Origin: Mumia quercus
GTDB taxonomy: Bacteria > Actinomycetota > Actinomycetes > Propionibacteriales > Nocardioidaceae
DNA: 64,000 nt
Direction of reading: 5' to 3'
NCBI RefSeq assembly: GCF_025506335.1
Contig: NZ_JANZYO010000003.1
Location: 124,001-188,000 of the forward strand
Below the pieces are notes generated by a model. That model searched no databases. It was given only the letters and a program-made list of their open reading frames with translations, and was not told the origin of the DNA. Numbering within the stretch: position 1 is the first letter of the stretch; every line of letters starts with the position of its first letter. Below are positions 26,780 through 36,052 of the stretch, piece after piece. The translations under genes and the position numbers were made by a program.

Positions 26780-27727
26780 TCACCGCCCCGTCGCGAGCCC
26801 TCGCAGCTGCTCCCAGAGGTCGTCGAGGGCCGGCTCGCTGTCGTCGCGCCGCTTCGCCAGCTCTTCCCAGACGCTGAGCCCGAGGAGCTCCTTCGCGTTC
26901 ACGGCCTCGGACCGGTCCAGGTAGCCCTGCGGCACCTCCTGGGGGTCGGGGGCGAGGCAGTACGCGACCTCCGCCTCGTAGACGGCGTCCTTGACGGCGC
27001 TGGCGGGATCGAGCCCGACGATGACGACCGTCCCCGTCGGAGAGGTGTTGACGAGGAGGACGAGCAGGTCGGGGCGGTTGCGCCGCAGGATCTCGGCGAC
27101 CTTGTAGACGTCGCCCGCCCACGAGCTCGTGAGGCGGTCCCGTGCGGCCTCGGTCGCGTTGCGGGGAAGCATGTCGTCGAGGACGACGACACCGGTCCGC
27201 GCCATGTGAGGCTCGGTGTTGAGGAAGTCGCGAAGCGCGAACTCCGACAGGTGCATGCCGTCGATGAAGGCGAGGTCGACGGGTACGCCGCTGAAGTGGG
27301 CGAGCGGGTCCTCCCGCGCGAAGAACTCGTCGCTCGTCGTGCGGACGAGCTGGACGTCGGCCTGGATCTCGCGATCGACGTTGTACGCCGGGTCCACGCC
27401 GATCGAGCGCGTGGACGACAGCGCGAGGCTCTCACCGTTGCGGACCCCGATCTCGAGGTACGTACGGGGCTGGAGGCGCTCGTGCAGCCCGGCGAGCAGC
27501 TGGTGCCGCGACATGGTCGGCGTCGGGTGCGGCGTGTACGGCTCGTTCGGCCGCGGGACGGCGGCGGCCGGCTTCGGGCGCTTCTTTTTCTTCTTCTTCG
27601 GCGGGGGCGGCGCGATCGCGCGCGCGAGGCGCGTGCGGACGGCGCGCTCGGTACGTGCCGCCGAGCGGGCGCGCTCCTCTCCGACTACCGATTCGAGACG
27701 GGAACGAACGGTGCTTCGGATGCTCAT
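26780..27727 (-). CDS. Class I SAM-dependent methyltransferase (Methyltransf_24 type)
   Basis: The protein has 315 residues. ATG 27727 is preceded by GGTGGAG; a longer frame to 27790 lacks support. Residues 40-52 contain runs of Pro then Lys (PPPPKKKKKKRPKP), a basic linker. The methyltransferase domain begins near 85: TYLEIGVRNGESLAL (motif I), VDLAFIDGMHLSEFALRDF near 155 and VVVLDDMLPRN near 185. This arrangement is common in enzymes beside O-antigen or glycan genes. It is divergent from clpC and convergent with the GT61 gene (12 bp apart), so it may belong to the envelope island. The substrate is unknown. Confidence 0.85.
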   Translation of the reverse strand: MSIRSTVRSRLESVVGEERARSAARTERAVRTRLARAIAPPPPKKKKKKRPKPAAAVPRPNEPYTPHPTPTMSRHQLLAGLHERLQPRTYLEIGVRNGESLALSSTRSIGVDPAYNVDREIQADVQLVRTTSDEFFAREDPLAHFSGVPVDLAFIDGMHLSEFALRDFLNTEPHMARTGVVVLDDMLPRNATEAARDRLTSSWAGDVYKVAEILRRNRPDLLVLLVNTSPTGTVVIVGLDPASAVKDAVYEAEVAYCLAPDPQEVPQGYLDRSEAVNAKELLGLSVWEELAKRRDDSEPALDDLWEQLRGLATGR

Positions 27728-27803
27728 CTGCAACTCCACCTGGGGGACGGACGCCGAGAGGTCTCCGCCTTCTGGCGGAACGGCGCTCACGCTACCAGCG
27801 ATT

Positions 27804-27822
27804 TGTTCGCCCTCGGCGAACA
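27804..27822. promoter_or_regulatory. ClgR-type operator 1 upstream of clpC
   Basis: TGTTCGCCCTCGGCGAACA is a perfect palindrome with 8-bp arms and a 3-bp centre. It contains GTTCGC-N5-GCG, the ClgR recognition pattern described for Streptomyces clp and lon genes. It lies 176 bp before the clpC ATG. Confidence 0.8.
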
Positions 27823-27835
27823 GCGCCGCCGGTGG

Positions 27836-27854
27836 TGTTCGCCCTGCGTGAACA
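27836..27854. promoter_or_regulatory. ClgR-type operator 2 (imperfect) upstream of clpC
   Basis: TGTTCGCCCTGCGTGAACA repeats operator 1 with a degenerate right arm. The centres are 32 bp apart, about three helical turns, so both would face the same side of the DNA. Confidence 0.65.
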
Positions 27855-27997
27855 ACGGAAGGGTCAGGGCCCGAGATCCCTTGTAATCAGGGAAATCCCG
27901 CGTGCTCAGGCGTGCCACCGCCGTTGGCGGTCACGACTAGCATGGAACGGACTGAGAGACCCGACCTGGAGAAGGGTCTCGGATCAAGGGGAGTTGC

Positions 27998-30532
27998 ATG
28001 TTCGAGAGGTTCACCGACCGCGCCCGTCGTGTTGTCGTGCTCGCCCAGGAAGAGGCGCGCATGCTCAGCCACAACTACATCGGCACCGAGCACATCCTTC
28101 TTGGTCTCATCCACGAGGGTGAGGGCGTTGCGGCCAAGGCGCTGGAGAACCTCGGCATCTCGCTCGAAGCCGTCCGCGAGCAGGTCGAGGAGATCATCGG
28201 CCAGGGCCAGCAGGCGCCGAGCGGCCACATCCCGTTCACTCCGCGTGCCAAGAAGGTCCTCGAGCTCAGCCTCCGCGAGGCGCTGCAGCTCGGCCACAGC
28301 TACATCGGCACCGAGCACATCCTGCTCGGCCTGATCCGCGAGGGCGAGGGCGTCGCCGCCCAGGTGCTCGTGAAGCTCGGCGCCGACCTCAACCGCGTGC
28401 GCCAGCAGGTCATCCAGCTGCTGTCGGGCTACCAGGGCAAGGAGACCGCCTCCTCCGGTGCACCGGCCGGCGAGTCCGCCCCGAGCAGCTCGCTGGTCCT
28501 CGACCAGTTCGGTCGCAACCTCACGCAGGCTGCCCGCGAGGGCAAGCTCGACCCGGTCATCGGGCGTGAGAAGGAGATCGAGCGCGTGATGCAGGTGCTG
28601 TCGCGCCGTACCAAGAACAACCCCGTCCTCATCGGCGAGCCCGGCGTCGGCAAGACGACGGTCGTCGAGGGCCTCGCTCAGGACATCGTCCGTGGCGACG
28701 TCCCCGAGACCCTGCGCGACAAGCAGATCTACACGCTCGACCTCGGTGCGCTCGTCGCCGGGTCGCGCTACCGCGGTGACTTCGAGGAGCGCCTCAAGAA
28801 GGTCCTCAAGGAGATCCGCACCCGCGGCGACATCGTGCTGTTCATCGACGAGATCCACACCCTCGTCGGAGCCGGCGCGGCCGAGGGCGCGATCGACGCG
28901 GCGAGCATCCTCAAGCCGATGCTGGCCCGCGGTGAGCTGCAGACCATCGGCGCGACGACGCTCGACGAGTACCGCAAGCACTTCGAGAAGGACGCCGCGC
29001 TGGAACGCCGCTTCCAGCCGATCCAGGTCGCCGAGCCGTCGATCGCGCACACGATCGAGATGCTCAAGGGCCTGCGTGACCGCTACGAGGCGCACCACCG
29101 GGTGACGATCACCGACGAGGCGCTCGTCTCCGCGGCGACGCTGGCCGACCGCTACATCTCGGACCGGTTCCTGCCCGACAAGGCCATCGACCTCGTTGAC
29201 GAGGCCGGCTCGCGGCTGCGCATCCGTCGGATGACCGCTCCGCCGGACCTGCGCGACTTCGACGACAAGATCGCCGACGTCCGCCGCCGCAAGGAGAACG
29301 CAATCGACGTCCAGGACTTCGAGTCCGCCGCGTCGCTGCGCAACGAGGAGCGCGAGCTCCTGTCGGCCAAGACCGACCGCGAGAAGCAGTGGCGTGCCGG
29401 TGACATGGACGAGGTCGCGGAGGTCGACGAGGAGCTCATCGCCGAGGTTCTCGCGCTCGCGACCGGCATCCCGATCGTCAAGCTGTCCGAGGACGAGTCG
29501 GCGCGTCTGCTCAACATGGAGCAGGAGCTGCACAAGCGCGTCATCGGCCAGGACGAGGCCATCAAGGCCCTGTCGCGGGCGATCCGGCGTACGCGTGCGG
29601 GCCTCAAGGACCCGCGCCGCCCCGGCGGGTCGTTCATCTTCGCCGGCCCCTCGGGCGTCGGCAAGACGTGGCTGTCCAAGGCACTGGCGAACTTCCTCTT
29701 CGGTGACGACGATGCGCTGATCCAGCTCGACATGAGCGAGTTCTCCGAGAAGCACACCGTCTCGCGGCTGTTCGGCTCGCCTCCGGGCTACGTCGGCTAC
29801 GAAGAGGGTGGCCAGCTCACCGAGAAGGTGCGCCGCAAGCCGTTCTCGGTCGTGCTGTTCGACGAGGTCGAGAAGGCCCACCCGGACATCTTCAACTCGC
29901 TCCTGCAGATCCTGGAGGAGGGTCGGCTCACCGACTCGCAGGGCCGGGTCGTCGACTTCAAGAACACCGTCATCATCATGACGACCAACCTGGGCACGCG
30001 TGACATCGCGAAGGGTGTCAACCTCGGCTTCAGCCAGGCCAGCGACGTCCAGGGCTCGTACGACAAGATGAAGGCCAAGGTGTCGGAGGAGCTCAAGCAG
30101 CACTTCCGTCCCGAGTTCCTCAACCGTGTCGACGAGATCGTGGTGTTCCCGCCGCTCACGCAGGACGAGATCATCGACATGGTCGACATGATGCTCGACT
30201 CGGTCGAGAAGCGGCTCAAGGACAAGGACATGGCGCTCGAGCTCACGCCGGCCGCCAAGAACCTCCTTGCGGCCCGTGGGTTCGACCCGGTGCTCGGTGC
30301 CCGTCCGCTGCGCCGTACGGTCCAGCGCGAGATCGAGGACACCCTCGCCGAGAAGCTGCTCTTCGGCGAGGTCCGGCCGGGCCAGATCGTGCTGGTCGAC
30401 GTCGAGGGCGAGGGCCCGAGCGCGACGTTCACGTTCAAGGGCGAGGCCAAGGCCGAGCTGCCCGACACGCCGCTCGAGGCGGCTGCCGGCAGCGGCAACG
30501 GTGGCACCAACGGTGGTGCCGCGGCCAGCTGA
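27998..30532 (+). CDS. clpC: ATP-dependent Clp protease ATPase subunit ClpC
   Basis: The protein has 844 residues. ATG 27998 follows GGGGAG. Two N-terminal Clp repeats (about 1-145) contain the twin [11 protein letters not shown] blocks. AAA+ domain 1 has GEPGVGKTT near residue 213 and the Walker B block [17 protein letters not shown] domain near 425-460 includes [18 protein letters not shown]+ domain 2 has GPSGVGKTW near 550, [13 protein letters not shown] and the ClpP-binding region. The tail is Gly/Ala-rich. ClpC unfolds substrates for ClpP and is essential in mycobacteria. The residue after GKT in the second Walker A is Trp where Glu is usual. Two ClgR operators precede it. Confidence 0.98.
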   Translation: MFERFTDRARRVVVLAQEEARMLSHNYIGTEHILLGLIHEGEGVAAKALENLGISLEAVREQVEEIIGQGQQAPSGHIPFTPRAKKVLELSLREALQLGHSYIGTEHILLGLIREGEGVAAQVLVKLGADLNRVRQQVIQLLSGYQGKETASSGAPAGESAPSSSLVLDQFGRNLTQAAREGKLDPVIGREKEIERVMQVLSRRTKNNPVLIGEPGVGKTTVVEGLAQDIVRGDVPETLRDKQIYTLDLGALVAGSRYRGDFEERLKKVLKEIRTRGDIVLFIDEIHTLVGAGAAEGAIDAASILKPMLARGELQTIGATTLDEYRKHFEKDAALERRFQPIQVAEPSIAHTIEMLKGLRDRYEAHHRVTITDEALVSAATLADRYISDRFLPDKAIDLVDEAGSRLRIRRMTAPPDLRDFDDKIADVRRRKENAIDVQDFESAASLRNEERELLSAKTDREKQWRAGDMDEVAEVDEELIAEVLALATGIPIVKLSEDESARLLNMEQELHKRVIGQDEAIKALSRAIRRTRAGLKDPRRPGGSFIFAGPSGVGKTWLSKALANFLFGDDDALIQLDMSEFSEKHTVSRLFGSPPGYVGYEEGGQLTEKVRRKPFSVVLFDEVEKAHPDIFNSLLQILEEGRLTDSQGRVVDFKNTVIIMTTNLGTRDIAKGVNLGFSQASDVQGSYDKMKAKVSEELKQHFRPEFLNRVDEIVVFPPLTQDEIIDMVDMMLDSVEKRLKDKDMALELTPAAKNLLAARGFDPVLGARPLRRTVQREIEDTLAEKLLFGEVRPGQIVLVDVEGEGPSATFTFKGEAKAELPDTPLEAAAGSGNGGTNGGAAAS

Positions 30533-30546
30533 GTCACGCACGACTC

Positions 30547-30580
30547 GACGAAGGGGATCCCGAGAGGGGTCCCCTTCGTC
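30547..30580 (+). terminator. Probable terminator after clpC
   Basis: GACGAAGGGGA (30547-30557) pairs perfectly with TCCCCTTCGTC (30570-30580) across a 12-nt loop, 14 nt after the clpC stop and before the convergent mutY end. No T-run is present. Confidence 0.75.
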
Positions 30581-30600
30581 ATGTCGGGGCCGAGGGTGGC

Positions 30601-31485
30601 TCAGCCGGGCAGTGCGTAGACGTCGTCGCCGGCGAGCACGACGAGCCCGTCGTCCAGCAGCCCGTCGAGGGCGCGCTCACGCTGCGTCGCGTCGTCCCAG
30701 ACCGCCCGCAAGGCCCCACCTGCGACCGGTCCTTCCGACTCGCGCAGCACCGCGAGGAGCCGGCCCCGGCACTGGCGGTCGGTCCCCGCGTAGGCCTGGG
30801 CCCGTCTCGCCGGCCCCTCGTACGCCGGCCGGCCCGCCTCGTGCCATCGGCACCACGTGCGTACGGGGCAGTCGCCGCAGCGGGGCGAGCGCGCGGTGCA
30901 GACCAGCGCACCGAGCTCCATGAGACCGATCGACCACTGCGCGGCGGTCGCCTCGTCCTCCGGCAGGACGGCGACCGCACGGGCGCGCTCGCCGGCGGTG
31001 ATCGCCGGCGCAGGGAGCGCATCCCCGCCGAGGAGCCGCCCGAGGACCCGTCGGACGTTCGTGTCGAGCACGGCGTGACGGTGGCCGTAGGCGAACACGG
31101 CGACGGCTGCGGCGGTGTACTCGCCGATCCCCGGCAGCGACCGCAGGGTGTCGAGGTCGTCGGGGACGACGCCGTCGTGGTGGTCGCGGATCGCCGTCGC
31201 CGCTGCGTGGAGGCGCAACGCCCGGCGCGGATAGCCCAGGCGGCCCCACGCGCGGACGGCCTCGCCGCTTGGTTCGGCTGCGAGGTCGGCCGGGGTCGGC
31301 CATCGGCGTACCCACGCGTCGTAGACCGGGGCGACGCGCTCGACCGGCGTCTGCTGCAGCATGATCTCCGAGACCAGCACGTGCCACGCGGTGGTCGACG
31401 GTCGACGCCAGGGCAGCTCGCGGGCGTGCGCGGCGAACCAGTCGACGACGGCGGTGTGCAGTGGTGAGGAGCTCGGGGCGACCAT
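30601..31485 (-). CDS. mutY: A/G-specific adenine glycosylase
   Basis: The protein has 294 residues. The catalytic Glu is Glu40 in SEIMLQQTPVERV; the helix-hairpin-helix LPGIGEYTA spans residues 118-125; the catalytic Asp is Asp141 in LDTNVRRVLGR. The [4Fe-4S] cluster ligands are Cys196, Cys203, Cys206 and Cys212 (C-X6-C-X2-C-X5-C). MutY removes adenine mispaired with 8-oxoguanine. After the cluster only about 80 residues remain, too short for the full NUDIX-like 8-oxoG reader of E. coli MutY, as in other short actinobacterial forms. It neighbours disA and radA, forming a DNA-integrity group. Confidence 0.95.
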   Translation of the reverse strand: MVAPSSSPLHTAVVDWFAAHARELPWRRPSTTAWHVLVSEIMLQQTPVERVAPVYDAWVRRWPTPADLAAEPSGEAVRAWGRLGYPRRALRLHAAATAIRDHHDGVVPDDLDTLRSLPGIGEYTAAAVAVFAYGHRHAVLDTNVRRVLGRLLGGDALPAPAITAGERARAVAVLPEDEATAAQWSIGLMELGALVCTARSPRCGDCPVRTWCRWHEAGRPAYEGPARRAQAYAGTDRQCRGRLLAVLRESEGPVAGGALRAVWDDATQRERALDGLLDDGLVVLAGDDVYALPG

Positions 31486-31519
31486 GGCGAGTCGATCCTG
31501 TCACGAGGGCGGTGACGGT

Positions 31520-31525
31520 TAGCGT
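31520..31525 (+). promoter_or_regulatory. Candidate -10 hexamer TAGCGT for a leaderless start at 31532
   Basis: TAGCGT ends 6 nt before GTG 31532 in the 46-bp divergent spacer from mutY. Confidence 0.45.
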
Positions 31526-31531
31526 GTGGGC

Positions 31532-32269
31532 GTGAGCTCCGTGATGCGGCCTGCGGGCAAGCTGCCCCCCGGCGTCTACTGGCGTCGGCGGGTCGTCGTG
31601 GCCGTCGTCGTCCTGCTGCTCGTCTGGCTGGCCGCCCGGGTGATCGGCGGGGGAGACGACGCCGACGCGGACGCGCCCGAGCCGACCCCGACGCCTACGC
31701 CGACCGCAGCCGGTGCCACCCCTACCCCGACGACGCCTCCGCCTCGCGACCGCAAGGCCAAGGACGTCGAGGTCGCCGTCCAGCTCGGCGCGGTCGCCGG
31801 ACCCTGCGCCCCGGAGTCGGTCCAGGTCGTGCCGTCGGTCGCCGCAGGGACGCTGGCGGGGCGCGCGGTCCCGGTGACGCTCCGTGTGGTCAGCTCCTCC
31901 AAGGACCCGTGCACCGTGCGGATCGACCCGACGACGTTCGTCCTCGCCGTCACCGACGCCGACGGCAAGGTGTGGGACACGCAGAACTGCGACCGCGTCG
32001 AGGGCCGTACGGTCGACGTGCACCCGACGTGGGCCACGGTGGTGGACATCGGGTGGAGCGGACGCGCCGACGGAGACACGTGCGACGAGCCGGGAGCCTT
32101 TGCGAAGCCCGGGGAGTACAAGGCGAAGGCCGCGCTGCTCGGTGGTGAGGCCGCGATCGGTGCGTTCACCCTCACCGCGCCCCCGACGCCGACCCCTACG
32201 CCCACAGCAACGGCGACGACACCGGGCGCCAAGCCCTCCGCGAGCCCGACCACCGCGCCGACTCCCTGA
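31532..32269 (+). CDS. Membrane-anchored hypothetical protein with Pro/Thr linkers
   Basis: The protein has 245 residues. GTG 31532 is favoured over GTG 31526 by the TAGCGT 6 nt upstream. It has a short cytoplasmic N-terminus, one hydrophobic helix (VVVAVVVLLLVWLAARVI, about residues 20-38), then an acidic stretch and a PTPTPT linker. An extracytoplasmic domain of about 130 residues (75-215) follows, with paired Cys residues and a beta-sandwich look similar to DUF4232-type proteins. A second Pro/Thr tail ends the protein. It sits between mutY and disA, a position like that of Rv3587c, a conserved membrane protein next to disA in M. tuberculosis. The function is unknown. Confidence 0.75.
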   Translation: MSSVMRPAGKLPPGVYWRRRVVVAVVVLLLVWLAARVIGGGDDADADAPEPTPTPTPTAAGATPTPTTPPPRDRKAKDVEVAVQLGAVAGPCAPESVQVVPSVAAGTLAGRAVPVTLRVVSSSKDPCTVRIDPTTFVLAVTDADGKVWDTQNCDRVEGRTVDVHPTWATVVDIGWSGRADGDTCDEPGAFAKPGEYKAKAALLGGEAAIGAFTLTAPPTPTPTPTATATTPGAKPSASPTTAPTP

Positions 32270-32290
32270 GGCGAGAGCGGCTCCGGGCGG

Positions 32291-33379
32291 TCAGACGTAG
32301 CGCTCGAGGATGCTCGACTCGGCGAGGCGCGAGAGCCCTTCGCGGACGCTGCGGGCGCGCAGCTCCCCGACCCCGTCCACGGCCTGGAGGTCCTCGATGC
32401 TCGCCGCGAGGAGCTTCTGGAGGGTGCCGAAGTGCTCGACGAGCCGCTCGATGACGCTGTTGGGCAGCCGTGGGACCTTCGCGAGCAGGCGGTAGCCGCG
32501 CGGGGACACCGCCGACTCCAGGTGCTCGCCGGTGCCGAGGCCGAGGGCGCGCGCGATCGCCGAGAGGTCGACCAGGTCGCCGGAGACGATCGCCGAGAGG
32601 TCGGCGAGGACCTCGACCGGCGGCTTGCCGCGGCGCCCGGAGGGGGCGTAGTCGCGGACGATCAGCTCACGCTCGGCCTCGACGCCGGTCACGAGCTCGT
32701 CGAGCTGGAGGGACAGCAGGCGGCCGTCGGTCCCGAGCTCGAGCACGTAGTCCTCGATCTCGACGGCGATGCGGGTCACCATCTCGAGGCGCTGCGCGAC
32801 CGCGGCCACGTCGCGTACGGTCACGAGGTCTTCGATCTCCAGGGCCGAGAGCGCACCGGAGACCTCGTCCAGACGCAGCTTGTAGCGCTCGAGCGTGGCG
32901 AGCGCCTGGTTGGCGCGGCCGAGGATCGCCCCGGCCTCCTCGAGCACCCGGCGGGTGCCGTCGACGTAGAGCGCGATGATGTGCATCGACGCCGAGACGG
33001 AGATGACGGGGACGTTGGTCTGTCGAGCGACACGGTCGGCCGTGCGGTGGCGGGTGCCGGTCTCGTGGGTCGGGATCGAGGGGTCGGGCATCAGGTGGAC
33101 GCCGGCCTGGAGGATCCGGGTGGCGCCCTTGTCGAGGATGATGGCGCCGTCCATCTTGGCGAGCTCGCGCAGGGCCGTCGGCGTGAAGGGCACGTCCAGG
33201 ACGAAGCCGCCGGTCGACAGCGCCTCGATGTCGCGATCCTGACCGAGGACGATCAGCGCGCCGGTGCGTCCCCGCAGGATGCGCTCGAGGCCCTCGCGCA
33301 GCGCCGTGCCGGGAGCCACCGAGGCCAGGGTCGCCCGAAGGATCGACGGCGTACCGCCGGCCCGATCGTTGATCGACAC
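32291..33379 (-). CDS. disA: DNA integrity scanning protein, diadenylate cyclase
   Basis: The protein has 362 residues from GTG 33379, which follows GCGGGGGAA. A TTG at 33403 overlapping the radA stop (TTGA) is the alternative. With GTG, the diadenylate cyclase motifs fall at DGA 77-79 and RHR 110-112, close to their positions in Bacillus DisA. A central helical spine follows, and a C-terminal helix-hairpin-helix region ([19 protein letters not shown]) binds branched DNA. DisA makes cyclic di-AMP from ATP and stops when it meets stalled replication or recombination structures. A TACACT hexamer (minus strand, 33415-33420) inside the end of radA may give it a separate promoter. Confidence 0.95.
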   Translation of the reverse strand: MSINDRAGGTPSILRATLASVAPGTALREGLERILRGRTGALIVLGQDRDIEALSTGGFVLDVPFTPTALRELAKMDGAIILDKGATRILQAGVHLMPDPSIPTHETGTRHRTADRVARQTNVPVISVSASMHIIALYVDGTRRVLEEAGAILGRANQALATLERYKLRLDEVSGALSALEIEDLVTVRDVAAVAQRLEMVTRIAVEIEDYVLELGTDGRLLSLQLDELVTGVEAERELIVRDYAPSGRRGKPPVEVLADLSAIVSGDLVDLSAIARALGLGTGEHLESAVSPRGYRLLAKVPRLPNSVIERLVEHFGTLQKLLAASIEDLQAVDGVGELRARSVREGLSRLAESSILERYV

Positions 33380-33399
33380 AGTTCCCCCGCGAGATTGGT

Positions 33400-34800
33400 T
33401 CAATGACTGCGATCAGTGTAGTGGCTGGTGCCTGCACCGATGCCGAGCTCGCGCAACGCGCCCGCCAGGTCGTCGACCGCGACGACGGCGAGGCCTGGCA
33501 CCTTCCGTGCGTCCGCGGTCGCGTCCGCGCCGTCGCGGGGCACGAGGGCGCGGCGGAAGCCCAGCCGGGCGGCTTCACGGAGCCGGTGGCCGAGGTGGGT
33601 GACGCGGCGGACCTCGCCGGCCAGCCCGACCTCGCCGAGCGCGACGAGGTCGCTGGGGACGATCGTGTCGGTGGCGGCAGAGGCGACCGCGACGGCGGTC
33701 GCGAGGTCGGCAGAGGGCTCGCTCAGTCGGGCGCCGCCGACGGTGGCCGCGTAGACGTCGCTGCGGCCGAGGACGAGGCCGCAGCGACGCGACAGCACCG
33801 CGAGGATCATGGCCATGCGGGAGCTGTCGAGGCCGCTGGTCGCCCGTCGCGGCTGGGGGAGCTCGGTCGGGGAGACGAGGGACTGGACCTCGGCCAGCAG
33901 CGGTCGCCGTCCCTCCATCGTCACCGTGATGCAGGTGCCGGAGACCGGCTGGTGGTGCCGCGAGACGAAGAGGCCCGTCGGGTCGGGGACCTCGACGATG
34001 CCCTCCTCGGACAGGTCGAAGCAGCCGATCTCGTCGACCGGGCCGAAGCGGTTCTTGACCGCCCGGACGAGCCTGAGCCTGGTGTTGCGGTCGCCCTCGA
34101 ACTGGAGGACGACGTCCACGAGGTGCTCCAGCACCCGGGGTCCGGCGATCGCGCCGTCCTTGGTGACGTGCCCCACGAGGACGGTCGGGATGTTGCGGGT
34201 CTTCGCGACCTGGATGAGCGTCGAGGCCACCTCGCGGACCTGGGTGACGCCGCCCGGGACGCCGTCGATGCTGCTCGACCCGATGGTCTGCACGGAGTCG
34301 AGCACCAGGAGCGAGGGCTTCACCTCGTCGATGTGCGCGAGCACCGCGCCGAGGTCGGTCTCGGCCGCGAGGTAGAGGCTGTCGTGGATCGCCTTGGTGC
34401 GGTCGGCCCGCAGGCGGATCTGCGCGGTGGACTCCTCTCCGGAGACGTAGAGCGTGGTCGCGAGCCCGCGGGCCCATCGCGCGGCGACCTCGAGGAGCAG
34501 GGTGGACTTGCCGACTCCCGGCTCGCCCGCGAGAAGGACGACCGCGCCGGGGACGAACCCGCCGCCGAGGACCCGGTCGAGCTCGGCGATCCCGCTCGGC
34601 CGAGAGCGCGACGTCTCGACGTCGATCTGGGCGATCGGCTGCGCGGCACGGGTGACGGAGGTCGACGCCGTCCGCTGGGCCGTAGCGCCGCCGACCTCGT
34701 CTACGGTGCCCCAGGCCTGACACTCGCCGCACCGTCCGACCCACTTCGCGCTCGTCCAGCCGCACTCGCTGCAGCGGAACGTCGTCGTGCTCCTCGCCAT
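33400..34800 (-). CDS. radA: DNA repair protein RadA
   Basis: The protein has 466 residues. ATG 34800 begins [15 protein letters not shown], placing the zinc finger at Cys10, Cys13, Cys24 and Cys27; TAGCGT ends 7 nt upstream. The RecA-like ATPase has Walker [10 protein letters not shown] (92-100), Walker [11 protein letters not shown] near 160 and the RadA-specific KNRFG block near 248. A C-terminal Lon-protease-like domain (from about 325) lacks protease residues, as in all RadA proteins. RadA drives branch migration during recombination and processes stalled forks. In bacteria it is often next to disA and limits c-di-AMP synthesis, which fits this coupled order. Confidence 0.96.
   Translation of the reverse strand: MARSTTTFRCSECGWTSAKWVGRCGECQAWGTVDEVGGATAQRTASTSVTRAAQPIAQIDVETSRSRPSGIAELDRVLGGGFVPGAVVLLAGEPGVGKSTLLLEVAARWARGLATTLYVSGEESTAQIRLRADRTKAIHDSLYLAAETDLGAVLAHIDEVKPSLLVLDSVQTIGSSSIDGVPGGVTQVREVASTLIQVAKTRNIPTVLVGHVTKDGAIAGPRVLEHLVDVVLQFEGDRNTRLRLVRAVKNRFGPVDEIGCFDLSEEGIVEVPDPTGLFVSRHHQPVSGTCITVTMEGRRPLLAEVQSLVSPTELPQPRRATSGLDSSRMAMILAVLSRRCGLVLGRSDVYAATVGGARLSEPSADLATAVAVASAATDTIVPSDLVALGEVGLAGEVRRVTHLGHRLREAARLGFRRALVPRDGADATADARKVPGLAVVAVDDLAGALRELGIGAGTSHYTDRSH
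33415..33420 (-). promoter_or_regulatory. Candidate internal -10 TACACT for disA
   Basis: On the minus strand TACACT lies 35 nt upstream of GTG 33379 within the last codons of radA. It would give disA a short leader containing GGGGGA. Confidence 0.35.
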
Positions 34801-34807
34801 GGGCGAC

Positions 34808-34813
34808 ACGCTA
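34808..34813 (-). promoter_or_regulatory. Candidate -10 hexamer TAGCGT for leaderless radA
   Basis: On the minus strand TAGCGT ends 7 nt before the radA ATG, within the 60-bp gap after the upstream membrane-protein gene. Confidence 0.5.
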
Positions 34814-34860
34814 GGCGAGAGGGCTGACACGCCGGCAGCGGCTCGCCCGAACCCTGTGGA

Positions 34861-35307
34861 TCACAGTCGCCCGCGCCACGAACGGGCGCTGACGTCCTCG
34901 CGGCGCGTCTCGAGGTGGGCGCGGACCGCGGCGTAGATCGGCAACCAGGTCGACGGGACGAGCAGGAGCAGAAGGCCCAGCAGGGGAGAGACGGCGCCCT
35001 CGGCCGCCCGGACGCTTCCCTCGCTGACGAGCAGGCCCGCGGTGAGCACGGCGAGCAGACCCGGCAGGTAGCCCCACAGCGCAGGACGGAGCCGTCCCGT
35101 CTGCCGCATCAGCGCCAGCGCGCCGGCGAAGCAGCACAGCGCCACGACCGTTGCCATCACCGCTGCCGAGTCGTACCCCGCGGCATCGGCGTTCTGCGAG
35201 ACGAGCAGGTTGATCCCGACGGCACCGAGCACCGACGTGACGGCCATCGACACCACGACGGTCGTGGCCGCACCGAGGTGACCGGTGAATCCGAGGACAC
35301 TGCTCAT
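34861..35307 (-). CDS. Small membrane protein, four predicted helices, unknown function
   Basis: The protein has 148 residues with four hydrophobic segments (about 10-35, 48-66, 76-96 and 102-125) and a basic C-terminus (HLETRREDVSARSWRGRL). ATG 35307 is the first start; a longer antisense frame to 35344 in another phase is not supported. No family motif is recognised. It lies on the same strand 60 bp upstream of radA, but radA seems to have its own promoter. It probably sits in the cytoplasmic membrane. Confidence 0.65.
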   Translation of the reverse strand: MSSVLGFTGHLGAATTVVVSMAVTSVLGAVGINLLVSQNADAAGYDSAAVMATVVALCCFAGALALMRQTGRLRPALWGYLPGLLAVLTAGLLVSEGSVRAAEGAVSPLLGLLLLLVPSTWLPIYAAVRAHLETRREDVSARSWRGRL

Positions 35308-35370
35308 GCATTCCAGAGTGTGACCCGGTTGAGCCGTGGACCATCCGCTGTCGTACTCAGTTCAACCAGG

Positions 35371-36018
35371 TCAGATCCGGACCTCGCCGCCCGGGGTGAC
35401 GAAGGTCGCCGCCACGATGCCGGGCATGCCGTTCGGGGCGACCCACCGCACGTCGACGTCGGTGAGAGCGTCGAGGACGGACTCGCCCAGGTACTGGGTG
35501 ACGCGGTCGGGCGAGCCGGCGATCTCGAGCGAGGAGAGCGCGACCGTCGCCGGGCCGCTGCGCGAGGGGTGCTCCTCGTCGGGGACCTCCCACTGGACGA
35601 CGAACGGCAGCTGGGGGTCGGACTGGGTGCCGCGCACCCCGATCTGCCTCCACTCCAGGTTGAACCCGTCAGGACGGCGGCGGTTGCCCGGGACCGCGTG
35701 CCGTCCCATCCGCCGCTCGACCGGTGCCATGTCGTCGACGCGGACGACCCAGCCGAGCCAGCCGCCGCCGAGATCGGTCCGAGCGCGCACGGCCTGACCG
35801 AACGGGGCCTTGTCCGACGCCGGGTGGTCGAGCACCGCGACGACCTCGACGTACTGGTCGCCGGCCAGCGGCAAGATCATGTTGCGGGTGCCGAAGCGGG
35901 GGTGGTTGCCGCCGTCGAGGAACTGCGCGCCGAGAAGCGCCCCGAGCCGGTCGGTGGTCGCGGCCAGGCCGTCCGGGCCGGCGGCGAACGAGAGGTGGTC
36001 CAGTCGCATGTGCGCCAT
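35371..36018 (-). CDS. VOC family (glyoxalase-like) protein
   Basis: The protein has 215 residues from ATG 36018; ATG 36009 (MRLDHLSFAAGPDG) is equally possible. The opening MRLDHLSFA with an early His, and FGTRNMILPLAGDQYVEVVAV near residue 48 ending in a Glu ligand, are the metal-binding pattern of vicinal-oxygen-chelate folds. The middle WVVRVDDM and late FVTPGGEV fit the second half of the fold. VOC proteins include glyoxalases, dioxygenases and resistance proteins, so the reaction cannot be assigned. The 34-bp gap upstream holds a near-palindromic TGTGACCCGGGACACA. Confidence 0.85.
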   Translation of the reverse strand: MAHMRLDHLSFAAGPDGLAATTDRLGALLGAQFLDGGNHPRFGTRNMILPLAGDQYVEVVAVLDHPASDKAPFGQAVRARTDLGGGWLGWVVRVDDMAPVERRMGRHAVPGNRRRPDGFNLEWRQIGVRGTQSDPQLPFVVQWEVPDEEHPSRSGPATVALSSLEIAGSPDRVTQYLGESVLDALTDVDVRWVAPNGMPGIVAATFVTPGGEVRI

Positions 36019-36019
36019 T

Positions 36020-36035
36020 GTGACCCGGGACACAT
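36020..36035. promoter_or_regulatory. CRP/FNR-like near-palindrome upstream of the VOC gene
   Basis: TGTGACCCGGGACACA has TGTGA in the left half, a 6-bp centre and ACACA in the right half, one base from the CRP half-site TCACA. It lies just before the VOC start, where a bound regulator would most likely repress. Confidence 0.35.
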
Positions 36036-36052
36036 TCCGGACAGGCAGGGGG

